A DNA stretch of 56,556 bases, from the IMG/VR virus record IMGVR_UViG_3300042894_006439, positions 1 to 56,556 of that record. The stretch is one strand, 5' to 3'. The notes below the pieces were generated by a model. It made no database searches, had not been told where the DNA came from, and saw nothing but the letters and a program-made list of their open reading frames with translations. The position numbers were made by a program, and so were the translations under genes. This document shows, piece by piece, positions 32,592-41,172 of this stretch (its first letter is position 1; each line of letters starts with the position of its first letter). This stretch comes from a virus.

Positions 32592-33770
32592 TTATTTCTT
32601 ACCCCATTTTTCTATTGCTACCTGGTATTCACCGGATAGATTACCGTCAATTGATTGTCTCATTGCCTTTGTACCAGCTAGTGTACCATTTGGATGACCG
32701 TGTATGGCACCACCTACGTTAGCCATATAATCAATTCCAACTTTAGAATTAATCCAATCAGTTAGTCCAGGATGGAATCCACAACTAAGTGCAGGCATTA
32801 CATTATACTTATGTAATGTTTCAATAGAGTTTATTACTTCACTTTCATCCCATTTATAATACCCACCAATCATTCCGACATGTATAAAGTCAACTCCCAT
32901 CATTCCTGCTAATTTAGAGATAACGTTCCAGTCAATGTGAAAGTCATGGTTTTTATTAGTCAATATTTTATCACCACTTTTTTGAAAATGTATAAATATT
33001 GGTAAGTCTAATTCTCTTACTGCCTTATAGACTCCTAGTCCACACCAAAAGTTAATATGAACTGCATTACCACCTAATTCATAAACTTTTTTTACTCTAT
33101 CAATTATATATGGATAGTCTGAATGTATAGAAACTGCATAAATAACATTTTTGTCTTTTAAGTATTCCATAATTAGTGGTACTCTTTCTTCGATAGTACA
33201 GAAAGATGGGTTACTTAAAATCTCATCTTCTTTAATAAAGTTGACACCCCCTTCTACCAGTTCTTTAACCATCTCCAAAAGAGTTTGTGGTGAGATACCA
33301 GTCTTTGGCTTAACAATAGCACCAAGTATTGGTTTATCAAAACACTTTGTATATTCTCTTATTCCTTTGATTCCGAATTTTGGACCTAAAAATAATTTTT
33401 CAATTGATTCTGGAAATATAATATTTAAAACTTGACATTTTATAATATTATCAATATCTAATTGACCACCCATTATATTTACTAATAAATGTGAAATACC
33501 ATCTGTTTTGAAGTCTATATTTATAGTTGGAAAAGCAATATCAACAGTTCCTAATTTTTTAGTTTTTAATAATTCTTCATCTTCTAATATTATACAGGAA
33601 TGATTATCAAACAACTCCTCTGATTCCCATTGATTTCTGACATTTGGATTACCAACACTTTGACCTATTGCAAGATTCCAAGAAGCATCTCTAAGTGTTG
33701 TAGTAGACTCTAAGAAGTAGGTTACTATAAAGTAGTCTTCTTTATTTATTTTTTTTCTAAAAATATTCAT
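32592..33770 (-). CDS. RuBisCO-like protein (form IV-like large subunit homologue)
   Basis: 392 residues, somewhat shorter than RuBisCO (about 450-475). Clear family motifs: GAIVKPKTGIS (150-160; K154 and K156 correspond to K175 and K177 of spinach), GGVNFIKEDE (174-183; K180 is the lysine carbamylated in RuBisCO, and D182 and E183 are the metal ligands), FIHF (about 249-252), DFIHVGMIGG and GGAIHGHPNGTLAG. Loop 6 reads GGYYKWDE rather than VGKLEG, and the Asn equivalent to N123 appears replaced by Gly. These changes argue against CO2 fixation and for a RuBisCO-like enolase, isomerase or decarboxylase. It sits within a sugar-nucleotide cluster, so a sugar-phosphate substrate is likely. Very unusual in a phage. 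Confidence 0.88.
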   Translation of the reverse strand: MNIFRKKINKEDYFIVTYFLESTTTLRDASWNLAIGQSVGNPNVRNQWESEELFDNHSCIILEDEELLKTKKLGTVDIAFPTINIDFKTDGISHLLVNIMGGQLDIDNIIKCQVLNIIFPESIEKLFLGPKFGIKGIREYTKCFDKPILGAIVKPKTGISPQTLLEMVKELVEGGVNFIKEDEILSNPSFCTIEERVPLIMEYLKDKNVIYAVSIHSDYPYIIDRVKKVYELGGNAVHINFWCGLGVYKAVRELDLPIFIHFQKSGDKILTNKNHDFHIDWNVISKLAGMMGVDFIHVGMIGGYYKWDESEVINSIETLHKYNVMPALSCGFHPGLTDWINSKVGIDYMANVGGAIHGHPNGTLAGTKAMRQSIDGNLSGEYQVAIEKWGKK

Positions 33771-33774
33771 AATT

Positions 33775-34482
33775 TTAATTTGTTTTTTTTATGTAAGCAG
33801 ATGGACAAATATAATTTAGATTTTTTATTTCTAAGTTCATCTCATTTAAAAATTTATCTACACCTTTAGATTCTGACCATTTTGAGTGTGCATACTCATC
33901 GAGTACAATTATACCACCTCTGGAGAGTCTATCCCAAAAGTTTTTAAGAGTATTATAAGTTGGTACTTCTAGATCTAAGTCAATATATAAAAGTGATATT
34001 TTAAATCCTGGATTATCTTCTATGTATTTTTTACTTGTTAGAGAAATATCACCTTTAACTAGTTCAAAGTCTTCATCTTTAAATCCATCTAGTTTAAGTT
34101 TACTATATAATTCAGATTTAAAATCTTTTTCATGTTCAAAGTTTCTTCCATTAAATAAAAGTGACATTGTTTTTTTATCCAAATTATCTAAATTTGATAA
34201 TAGATCTTTAGTGTCAAAAAAGTCAAAACCAACTACTCTTTTTAGTGAGTTTGGGTTCATTATTTTTTTTAATTTCAAGAAGGTATAGAAACCAGATCCT
34301 TTGAACACACCACACTCTACAATATCACCTGGGATATCTTTTACTTCATCATATAATAGTGTTCTTGCGACTAATTTATTAAAGACCTTTCTATCATTAC
34401 TCATAATAAATCCATTAAAGTTATCAAATAAACTTTGATTAGTATTTTCTATTTCTATTTCTTCAATATTCATGTTAGACAT
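33775..34482 (-). CDS. TylF-like SAM-dependent methyltransferase
   Basis: 235 residues from the ATG at 34482 (MSNMNIEEIEIENTNQSLFD); an upstream ATG at 34563 would overlap the cupin gene by 89 bases and is less likely. Motifs: GDIVECGVFKGSGFYTFL (SAM-binding motif I), VVGFDFFDT, LLYIDLDLEVPTYNTLKNFW (metal-binding D-x-D as in TylF/macrocin O-methyltransferase) and GGIIVLDEYAHSKW. TylF-type enzymes methylate sugar hydroxyls and need a divalent metal. It lies 4 bases before the RuBisCO-like gene and overlaps the cupin gene by 8 bases. It probably O-methylates a phage-made glycan. Confidence 0.85.
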   Translation of the reverse strand: MSNMNIEEIEIENTNQSLFDNFNGFIMSNDRKVFNKLVARTLLYDEVKDIPGDIVECGVFKGSGFYTFLKLKKIMNPNSLKRVVGFDFFDTKDLLSNLDNLDKKTMSLLFNGRNFEHEKDFKSELYSKLKLDGFKDEDFELVKGDISLTSKKYIEDNPGFKISLLYIDLDLEVPTYNTLKNFWDRLSRGGIIVLDEYAHSKWSESKGVDKFLNEMNLEIKNLNYICPSAYIKKTN

Positions 34483-34795
34483 TATATTTATCTTCCGGTA
34501 AGGATGGTGTTTTGATGACCAATATTTTACAATCTGTAATAAATATCGGTGTTGCAGTTTCATTTGGATCTATAATAAATATATCACCTTTTTGTATTTC
34601 TTTATCATTCATAATCATCTCACCTTCTACTAATAAATTAATTTCTGTTGCAATTTTATGAATATGAGGTGCCCAAAATTCACCTTTTTTATGTGTTAAA
34701 AGACCGACTTCAAAGCTTTTAGTTTTATAACAGGCTGGTTCAAAGTTACCAATAAACCAACCTCTGTAATATTCTTCTAATTTAGTTATTTTCAT
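34475..34795 (-). CDS. Single-domain cupin
   Basis: 106 residues. The cupin pattern is present: GEFWAPHIHKIATEINLLVE (about 38-57; H-x-H...E motif 1) and GDIFIIDPNETATPIFI (motif 2, with the usual His changed to Glu or Thr). The fold fits small sugar-epimerase or isomerase cupins and metal-binding sensors. With one ligand of motif 2 missing, catalysis is uncertain. It overlaps the nucleotidyltransferase gene by 14 bases and the methyltransferase gene by 8, so the three are made together. Confidence 0.8.
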   Translation of the reverse strand: MKITKLEEYYRGWFIGNFEPACYKTKSFEVGLLTHKKGEFWAPHIHKIATEINLLVEGEMIMNDKEIQKGDIFIIDPNETATPIFITDCKILVIKTPSLPEDKYNV

Positions 34796-35474
34796 TTTTT
34801 AAATATTTTTTTAAATCTTCTGGAGTACCAATTGGGAAATGTTGGTTAAACATGTAGATTCCAATTTTATACTTATTTTTAATCAAATAGTTGTAACTCG
34901 GTGCAACATAAAGTTCGTTATTAGTTCTATCGTTATTTAATTTCATCTCATCATATGATTCAAAGAAGTATTTAGCCTTTTTCCAATAGTGTAATCCGTT
35001 TGTGGCAATATTTGAAATAACAACTTTTTCTTTCACATCAGTAACTAAATTGTTGTCATCAACTTTAACATATGAGTTTTTATTAGAATTTGAGATAAAA
35101 CATCCCAGAACACCGTCATATCTTCTGGCAAATGATAGAAATAAATCTTTATTCCAATCTTTTATTATTTGGTCACAATTAGTTATAATTAACTCTTGCT
35201 CAAGATCAATTAAATCTTTTGCTAAATATGCGGTAGTTGCCGGACCATCAGTAACATAATTAATATCTATTATATTAACTTCATCATTTTCAAAACTGAT
35301 AGTATGCTCTTCTCGTTTAATTATGAAAAAATTGACATCTGATGCAAAAAAATTATCTACAACATGTTGTATCATATTTTTATTATTCCAAGATATAAGA
35401 GGTTTCGGTTCAATAAAATCTGAGTTTATAAATCTGGACCCTCGACCCGCCATCGGTACTAAAATTTGCAGCAT
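34782..35474 (-). CDS. Sugar-phosphate nucleotidyltransferase
   Basis: 230 residues. The N-terminal signature is ILVPMAGRGSRFINSDFIEP (4-23), with the G-x-G-x-R NTP-binding loop, then KPLISWNNKNMIQHVVDNFF (24-43), LIITNCDQII (about 94-103; the D of metal binding) and NGLHYWKKAKYFFES. This is the short form of the NTP_transferase family that activates sugar phosphates as NDP-sugars. The particular sugar is unknown. The gene is preceded at its very start codon by a run of ten ATT-type trinucleotides (35475-35503), a possible slippage switch. Confidence 0.88.
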   Translation of the reverse strand: MLQILVPMAGRGSRFINSDFIEPKPLISWNNKNMIQHVVDNFFASDVNFFIIKREEHTISFENDEVNIIDINYVTDGPATTAYLAKDLIDLEQELIITNCDQIIKDWNKDLFLSFARRYDGVLGCFISNSNKNSYVKVDDNNLVTDVKEKVVISNIATNGLHYWKKAKYFFESYDEMKLNNDRTNNELYVAPSYNYLIKNKYKIGIYMFNQHFPIGTPEDLKKYLKNENN

Positions 35475-35503
35475 ATTATTATTATTATTATTATTATTAT
35501 TAT
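35475..35503. repeat. Trinucleotide microsatellite (ATT)n directly at a start codon
   Basis: About nine and a half ATT repeats, read as AAT/TAA on the coding strand, placed immediately before the ATG of the nucleotidyltransferase gene. Length change would alter ribosome access or spacing rather than frame. Confidence 0.9.
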
Positions 35504-36255
35504 CGTTTAATATTTAGACAGGTATCGATAGATACCTGTGTACTATCTCTTCCTAATTCGTCTATATCTCTTTTATCCCACTTTCTATACTCTCTTATAA
35601 TATAATATTCTTTTATATTGACATTTTCAATCAAGTTAAAATCTATTGAACTTCTTTTAATAATTTCAGTGAAGACTTTCTCAGGACTATCTAGATATGA
35701 AAGTTCATTAATATTTTCAATTGAAATGTTTTTAAAAGTCTTTAAAAATGTATCCTTACTAGATATGAAGAAATGGTCATTTAGTTCATTTGTACTTCCT
35801 TTGTTTTTCCAAAACAATTTCGGTAATGATAAACTTTTAAAGTTAAAATTTTCAATGATAATTTTTAAATCACTTCTACAAAAAACATAATACTCATAAT
35901 CTTGAAATAGATCTGAAATTAGATTAATTTTCTTATAAAAGTGAAAATAACCATATACATTAGACAAGTGTGAGACTTTAGATATATCTAATCCATTTAG
36001 AACGTTTATTTGTGATAAAAGACTATTCTTTGTTGGTTGTTTATCTATTAAATAATAGTCAAAGTTATTATTTATACTGTCTATATCTAAATCATAACTT
36101 TTATAATCCTGATCTAACTGATTGTTATTAAACCATGTTGATAAAAGTGTGTGACATTCATGTTCTTTGAAGTTTTGTAGTAATGTATTTTTTACTTCTA
36201 AAACGGATTCCAAATTTGGTCTAACAAGACCGTGTATAATTAAAAGTATTTTCAT
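35500..36255 (-). CDS. Glycan-island protein, possible glycosyltransferase
   Basis: 251 residues. It begins MKILLIIHGLVRPNLESVLE, then LLSTWFNNNQ, SNVYGYFHFYKKINLISDLF and QDYEYYVFCRSDLKI (about 119-133; a possible R-x-D or DxD-like acidic site). A short hydrophobic-acidic C-terminus follows. It is similar in style to capsule or O-antigen polymer enzymes that act on glycan chains, but no catalytic motif is certain. It sits 3 bases before the next gene and follows another GT-like gene. Role inferred from context. Confidence 0.65.
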   Translation of the reverse strand: MKILLIIHGLVRPNLESVLEVKNTLLQNFKEHECHTLLSTWFNNNQLDQDYKSYDLDIDSINNNFDYYLIDKQPTKNSLLSQINVLNGLDISKVSHLSNVYGYFHFYKKINLISDLFQDYEYYVFCRSDLKIIIENFNFKSLSLPKLFWKNKGSTNELNDHFFISSKDTFLKTFKNISIENINELSYLDSPEKVFTEIIKRSSIDFNLIENVNIKEYYIIREYRKWDKRDIDELGRDSTQVSIDTCLNIKR

Positions 36256-36258
36256 GTT

Positions 36259-37044
36259 TTAATACCAAGCATTTCCATTTAAGTGTTCTACAACTGATTC
36301 TTGATCCCATTGACCATATACAAAGCAACCAAATTTTTCGGAAGCCATATCAAATCCCATTGTATCAATATAAAACTTATAGAATTCATTTAGTGGTCCT
36401 TCTACAAATCCACCCTCATTTGAAGTAGGATAAACAAATGTTGACCACCAGTTTTGAAAAACTTTAGTTTTACATATATATGGATTATTTGACCATCTAA
36501 AAGTAGGTATTAAAGGAATTTTATCAGACGGATTTTTACCATTTTGTATAAGGTTATCATATCTAATATTATTATTATCAAATTGATTTAATCTAATATA
36601 GTTTACCTTATCACTTGATAAAACTTCATCTATGAGTGGATTTAAGTCAATTTCTTTTCTCAATACCCAGTCATGTTCCCAAAAAATATAAGATTCAGTT
36701 TTAACCGAATTAATTAAATTTATGAAGTTTTTTGGTGCGGTAATAATTGGATCAGTTGAATCAGATGAGCTAACTAGTAATTCATAGTTTTTAAATTTAC
36801 TTTTTAGTTCAAGTAGATTTTGATGATATTGTTCATCAACAGGTCGACCATTTCTTTTATCATATCCAATATGTATAAATACATTATCTGGATTTATATA
36901 TGATTTTTTGAAAAAGTCATTAATAACATTTTCAATTAGTCTAGTTGATGGTGCGGAAGGAACTATATTTTGCACACCTCTATAAATTCCTTGACTTTCT
37001 GTTTTTGTACAATGTGTTGTTATACATAGTGTTATTTTATTCAT
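36259..37044 (-). CDS. GT-A-like glycosyltransferase
   Basis: 261 residues. It begins MNKITLCITTHCTKTESQGI, with RLIENVINDFFKKSYINPDN (alpha/beta Rossmann part), YIFWEHDWVLRKEIDLNPLI (about 118-137; acidic E-H-D likely at the metal site) and SNNPYICKTKVFQNWW at the acceptor side. Size and layout fit GT-A enzymes acting on surface glycans. The family number is uncertain. It lies 3 bases from the next downstream gene. Confidence 0.7.
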   Translation of the reverse strand: MNKITLCITTHCTKTESQGIYRGVQNIVPSAPSTRLIENVINDFFKKSYINPDNVFIHIGYDKRNGRPVDEQYHQNLLELKSKFKNYELLVSSSDSTDPIITAPKNFINLINSVKTESYIFWEHDWVLRKEIDLNPLIDEVLSSDKVNYIRLNQFDNNNIRYDNLIQNGKNPSDKIPLIPTFRWSNNPYICKTKVFQNWWSTFVYPTSNEGGFVEGPLNEFYKFYIDTMGFDMASEKFGCFVYGQWDQESVVEHLNGNAWY

Positions 37045-37058
37045 TTCTATTTTTATTT

Positions 37059-38000
37059 TTATAAGTATATTTTTTTGAATTTATCCATTACTACTTCTGG
37101 TAAACAATCATCATAACACTTCCAATTTATATTATAATTTGGTTCAAAGTTTATTAAAATTTTCAATAAATCCTCATAGTTATTATAATAAAAACCCTTG
37201 TCACCCAAGTATTCTATATGATTTCTTTCTTTTGAACCAAACCAAGTTATAACTGGTTTATTTCTCATAGAGAATTCTGCACAAGTACATCCAAAAGATT
37301 CACCAATATCTCTTGCGTGTAACAAAACATCACAAGTATTTATAAATTCAACTTTTTCATCTAAATCCGGAGATGATGGTAAATAAATAATTCTTTCATG
37401 TTCGTAAAAATTATCAGTACCTTGAAATAGGAAGAATATGTCATTTCTTAATTTAAGTGCTTCTATAACAGCGTGTTTTGCAAAGTTTAGGTCAAATGTG
37501 TCATGACCACCATTTCTACCAAATACAACCGCATCTTTTGGTATACCAAGTTTATCTCTCATATCGGTTTCAATATTTGGTAAATTAACCATATATGAAA
37601 CATAGTCAATTTGATTATTTGTTATTTTACTTAACCATTTTGAACCCATTGCATATCTTTGTCCATGAATATCATTAGTATTACATATTGCAATTGCATT
37701 TATCCAATTGTCACAGTAGTTAGATATAACACCATCATATCTACCACCCTTTATCATAAAAAAGGCATCACACTTTTCTTCTCTAAGTATATTATCTATT
37801 TGATTGGTTTCCTTATAGGAAAAAACATCAAATTTAGATTCAAACCTATCTATTGCAACCTTCATATTATGTATAGAATTTTCATTATACATAATAATTG
37901 GTTCAATATTAAATAACTTTTGAGATTGCTCTGCATAGTCCCAAAGTGCATTAGAAGTGCCTCTTACACTTAATCCATTATCGTGAAAACATACTTTCAT
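37059..38000 (-). CDS. GT4-like glycosyltransferase (GT-B)
   Basis: 313 residues. GT-B features: an N-terminal domain (MKVCFHDNGLSVRGTSNALW), a middle with VVFGRNGGHDTFDLNFAKHA (about 167-186), and a C-terminal donor-binding part with CDVLLHARDIGESFGCTCAE (about 233-252) that contains the E-x-F-G-x-x-x-x-E motif, then RNKPVITWFGSKERNHIEYL. This motif grips nucleotide-sugar donors in retaining GT4 enzymes. The N-terminal domain is shorter than usual (total about 360 is typical). Donor sugar unknown. Confidence 0.82.
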   Translation of the reverse strand: MKVCFHDNGLSVRGTSNALWDYAEQSQKLFNIEPIIMYNENSIHNMKVAIDRFESKFDVFSYKETNQIDNILREEKCDAFFMIKGGRYDGVISNYCDNWINAIAICNTNDIHGQRYAMGSKWLSKITNNQIDYVSYMVNLPNIETDMRDKLGIPKDAVVFGRNGGHDTFDLNFAKHAVIEALKLRNDIFFLFQGTDNFYEHERIIYLPSSPDLDEKVEFINTCDVLLHARDIGESFGCTCAEFSMRNKPVITWFGSKERNHIEYLGDKGFYYNNYEDLLKILINFEPNYNINWKCYDDCLPEVVMDKFKKIYL

Positions 38001-38006
38001 TTTATT

Positions 38007-38852
38007 TTAATTTTTTTTTATAAAATCTTCTATTTTTACTTTTAAAGACTTTTTATAGTTATCCCACCACTTTGAGCATAAATAACTTAGTTGTTCTTTA
38101 TTAGAATCTTTCATTTTTTCAAAAGAATCATTCCAATTTTTACCAATTATAAAAGGATGATCACCATATATTTTAGTAAAGTAATCACTACCGTCATTAT
38201 CTAGTACAGATACCGGAATTGATCCACTTTCAAGAGCTTCATTTATTCTAAAACTATCTAAACTTATCCAACCTCTTGGACAAAGAGTAAAGTAGCTTCT
38301 GCTTAGAATATTAGAAAAATCTTTCACTCCTAATCCATTTGGATCTGCCCACCTTTGAGTTAGTAATACATATTTTTTATCTACACTATTAAAGGTATTT
38401 AACATCTCATATCTATCTGATTTTAATTGACCAACGAAGTTAATATCTAAGTCTTTATCTAGGTCTACTTTTTTAATACCACTTTGATATCCTAAAGGTA
38501 TTGTCAATATATTATACTTTTCTATATATTCTTTATTGTAGTAATTCCTAATTATTTTTTTAGAAGTATTATAGAAGTCTATATTTTGTTCAAATGCTTC
38601 ATCAGAAAGATGTAAGATACTATAATTAAGATTTAGTGAGTTATACCCATTGATATAATCAATAAGTCTTGTATTAGGTTCCTTACCAACAGAGACAATT
38701 AGAATAGAATTATCAACAAATAGATCAAATTTATTTTCAATATCATAATGATTTTTAATCAAGAAATTTGAAAAAATATTTTTAATCCAATCAAATGAAA
38801 AAGCTACTTCATAATCAGTTTTAACCAACCATATTAGATTTATTTCTCTCAT
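38007..38852 (-). CDS. Exostosin-like (GT47-type) glycosyltransferase
   Basis: 281 residues. The C-terminal half carries the exostosin pattern: FTLCPRGWISLDSFRINEAL (about 194-213) followed by ESGSIPVSVLDNDGSDYFTK (about 214-233). The same motif occurs in the second half of the protein at 41169, so the two are related. Exostosins add glucuronic acid or other sugars to polysaccharides. It shares one base with the gene upstream (38852). Donor unknown. Confidence 0.8.
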   Translation of the reverse strand: MREINLIWLVKTDYEVAFSFDWIKNIFSNFLIKNHYDIENKFDLFVDNSILIVSVGKEPNTRLIDYINGYNSLNLNYSILHLSDEAFEQNIDFYNTSKKIIRNYYNKEYIEKYNILTIPLGYQSGIKKVDLDKDLDINFVGQLKSDRYEMLNTFNSVDKKYVLLTQRWADPNGLGVKDFSNILSRSYFTLCPRGWISLDSFRINEALESGSIPVSVLDNDGSDYFTKIYGDHPFIIGKNWNDSFEKMKDSNKEQLSYLCSKWWDNYKKSLKVKIEDFIKKN

Positions 38853-39523
38853 TATCTCAAAGTTGATTTATAAGTACCTGATTCTGATCCTTGGAAACAA
38901 GGACTTGGTTCTAACCAATAGGTAGTAAGGTTATGTAAGTAAATATGATAAGCAACCTCCCAATCAGAAACTAGTTGAAATGGTATAATAGTATCTATTA
39001 TTTTCTGTGCTGCTTTTTGTGATATTAAATATGAATCTAAGCATCTAGTAGCAGGATTTTTTGCCTTATAGAACTTTTTATCATTAGTAATATTATCGGC
39101 ATGTAAGTTACACCCAGATCCAACCATTATTAAATCCCAATCATTAGGTAAGTCAGAAATCATTGAATTAAAATCTTCAATAAAATGTTCTTTTAATAAA
39201 AGATCATCTTCTATAATAAAAGCGTCTCCATTTTCGGCGACTTTTTTAATTGCTAAAATATGTTTAATTGTACAAGATATTTCTGCAGGATTAAGAACTC
39301 TAAAGTTATGTACTTGAGGACTCCAAAGTGATACTTTTTTTATCCATTCATCTGATGACGGATAATAAAAACTATTTAGTATTTCAGTAGTTAGTTCATC
39401 CTTATCATATTCATTTATAAATTCTAAATTAGCAAAATTTGAAAATTGTTCTATTATTTTTTCCTTTCTATCTTCTAACTTTGTATAGTGTATAACGTAT
39501 ACTTTTGGTATATTCAATTTCAT
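38852..39523 (-). CDS. GT25-type glycosyltransferase (LPS biosynthesis family)
   Basis: 223 residues. The family start is present (PKVYVIHYTKLEDRKEKIIE, about 5-24), then LNPAEISCTIKHILAIKKVA (about 76-95), the DAFIIEDDLLLKEHFIEDFN acidic metal site (E-D-D, about 99-118), DWDLIMVGSG and LDSYLISQKAAQKIIDTIIP. GT25 enzymes add galactose or other hexoses to LPS or to hydroxylysine. Full domain present, so probably active. Confidence 0.85.
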   Translation of the reverse strand: MKLNIPKVYVIHYTKLEDRKEKIIEQFSNFANLEFINEYDKDELTTEILNSFYYPSSDEWIKKVSLWSPQVHNFRVLNPAEISCTIKHILAIKKVAENGDAFIIEDDLLLKEHFIEDFNSMISDLPNDWDLIMVGSGCNLHADNITNDKKFYKAKNPATRCLDSYLISQKAAQKIIDTIIPFQLVSDWEVAYHIYLHNLTTYWLEPSPCFQGSESGTYKSTLR

Positions 39524-39524
39524 A

Positions 39525-40400
39525 TTATTTTATTATTTTTTCAAAAAAAGAAAGAACTGATTCTGGTTTAGCAAATTCAGGTATTTTATTATCAGTAAAC
39601 CAAGGTTGATTCATTATCTCTTTGTATAAATTTTGATCATTATCTATTTTAATTATCTCCTCAATTAGATGTTCATCTGAATCAAACTTACTCAAATCTA
39701 AAAATGAGTTCGGATTAAAATCATTCTCAACAAGTGTATCACCCCAGTATATAGGAATACTGTCGGCAAACATCGAGTGTATTATTTTTTCTGTACAATA
39801 ACCTGGGTTAGAGCTATTTTCAAAACTAATGTTAAACTTATAGTCTTTTAAGAAGTTTATTTTTTGAATCTGATCACCTCTACCTTCTACAGTATTTATA
39901 TTATTAAAAACTCTCCCACCACAGTCAATATGTTTATATCTATGTAATTTAGGTACAAATTCCATTCTTCTACCTTTAGGTTGAGATGCAATAAAACTAC
40001 AAAATTTTGTTTTATTGATAGACTTCTTATTTAAGAAGTCTTCAACTGAGTGAAGGTATGCTTGATCTCTTTCTGCGTTATATGGTCGATTAAACCAGTT
40101 TAATATAAGAACCCATAGTGGTAGTCGATAATTTCTTGGGTCGTCAGAATAGTCAAAAGATAGTGAATAGTGACACTCATTATAATTTGGTCTATAGTTT
40201 TCACCGGTATATAAAATTTTTATAACCCTATTCATATCATATCTAAGATGATTATTTCCATAAACTGTATAAAAAAGTATATCAGGATTTATATTATCTA
40301 CAATAACCTTATACTTTAATGATAATAAGTTATAAAAATAATTATCATATGGTAATAACTCACCCCAAAAATCAGAGTAACCTATTTTAATTTCTTTCAT
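39525..40400 (-). CDS. GT10-type alpha-1,3-fucosyltransferase
   Basis: 291 residues. GT10 motif: FNISFENSSNPGYCTEKII (about 191-209), then HSMFADSIPIYWGDTLVEND (about 210-229), the GDP-fucose-binding region of alpha-1,3/1,4 fucosyltransferases (F-E-N-S...Y-x-T-E-K...A...P-I-Y-W-G). N-terminal part: GYSDFWGELLPYDNYFYNLL. GDP-fucose is made by the gmd and fcl genes of the same island, so donor supply and use are encoded together. It lies 1-7 bases from both neighbours. Confidence 0.9.
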   Translation of the reverse strand: MKEIKIGYSDFWGELLPYDNYFYNLLSLKYKVIVDNINPDILFYTVYGNNHLRYDMNRVIKILYTGENYRPNYNECHYSLSFDYSDDPRNYRLPLWVLILNWFNRPYNAERDQAYLHSVEDFLNKKSINKTKFCSFIASQPKGRRMEFVPKLHRYKHIDCGGRVFNNINTVEGRGDQIQKINFLKDYKFNISFENSSNPGYCTEKIIHSMFADSIPIYWGDTLVENDFNPNSFLDLSKFDSDEHLIEEIIKIDNDQNLYKEIMNQPWFTDNKIPEFAKPESVLSFFEKIIK

Positions 40401-40407
40401 ATTTATT

Positions 40408-41172
40408 TTATTTTTTTGTAAGCCACTCTTTTCTCCAAGGTTGTCCTCCAGAAAAGTGTCTTATTATTACTTCATCAGGACTTAGTTTATTTATATTAAA
40501 CTGACCATCTGTTTCTCCAACCATCTCAGTGACATTCCAAGCAGTTGGTAATACTTCTACATTCTCGTATAATTCCTCTAAAGAATATACTGTGTTCTCA
40601 TTCTTATCACTATGCCATCCAAAATCAGAAAGATTAAAAAATGGTTCCCAGCTATGTCTCTTTACACCCGCAAGTGAGTACCAAGAAGCTTGTTCTCTAA
40701 ACTCATGCCAAAATGATGAGAAATGTCCAAATGCTTCATGTTGAGTTACTTTATCATTTAATAATTTATATCTATCTTCATCTAAGATAAGATCTATCAT
40801 TTTTCTTGACCAATCATTTATTTTAATACTATAACATCCCATACAATGTGTATTACCAGAGTCAATTGAGTAAGAGAATGATTTATTTGTTACGAATTCT
40901 TGTTCCATGTCAACTATAGCCATATCTGCATCTAGATGAGTTACAATATCACCATCTTTTAGAGTACCATCTTTTATCATATCTCTAACAATAGTAAATT
41001 TCCACCAGGTAGGGTTATTTCTATGAAGTGTTAGATTAGTATCATTTTTTATTTCAATATAATTAAATCCCCACTTCTCACAATACTCTTTATTTCTTGG
41101 AGAAAAATTAGACTCAAAGAATTCCTGTCGCCAGTCGTTATATCTAGCAATTACTATTAAATATTTATTCAT
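40408..41172 (-). CDS. GT-A glycosyltransferase (galactosyltransferase GT34-like)
   Basis: 254 residues. It starts MNKYLIVIARYNDWRQEFFE, with HRNNPTWWKFTIVRDMIKDG (about 50-69), then the metal site VTHLDADMAIVDMEQEFVTN (D-A-D, about 78-97) and a C-terminal IIRHFSGGQPWRKEW (H-x-x-G-x-x-P donor site). These match nucleotide-sugar transferases of the GT34/GT77 type. It overlaps the start of the upstream gene end by 4 bases. Donor unknown. Confidence 0.82.
   Translation of the reverse strand: MNKYLIVIARYNDWRQEFFESNFSPRNKEYCEKWGFNYIEIKNDTNLTLHRNNPTWWKFTIVRDMIKDGTLKDGDIVTHLDADMAIVDMEQEFVTNKSFSYSIDSGNTHCMGCYSIKINDWSRKMIDLILDEDRYKLLNDKVTQHEAFGHFSSFWHEFREQASWYSLAGVKRHSWEPFFNLSDFGWHSDKNENTVYSLEELYENVEVLPTAWNVTEMVGETDGQFNINKLSPDEVIIRHFSGGQPWRKEWLTKK

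Noticed and set aside
33151-33435. Plus-strand open frames inside the glycan island
   Set aside because: They are shadows of strong minus-strand coding frames with recognisable domains.
32592-33770. Genuine CO2-fixing RuBisCO
   Set aside because: Loop 6 and the Asn123-equivalent differ and no phosphoribulokinase or small subunit is nearby; a RuBisCO-like role is more likely.
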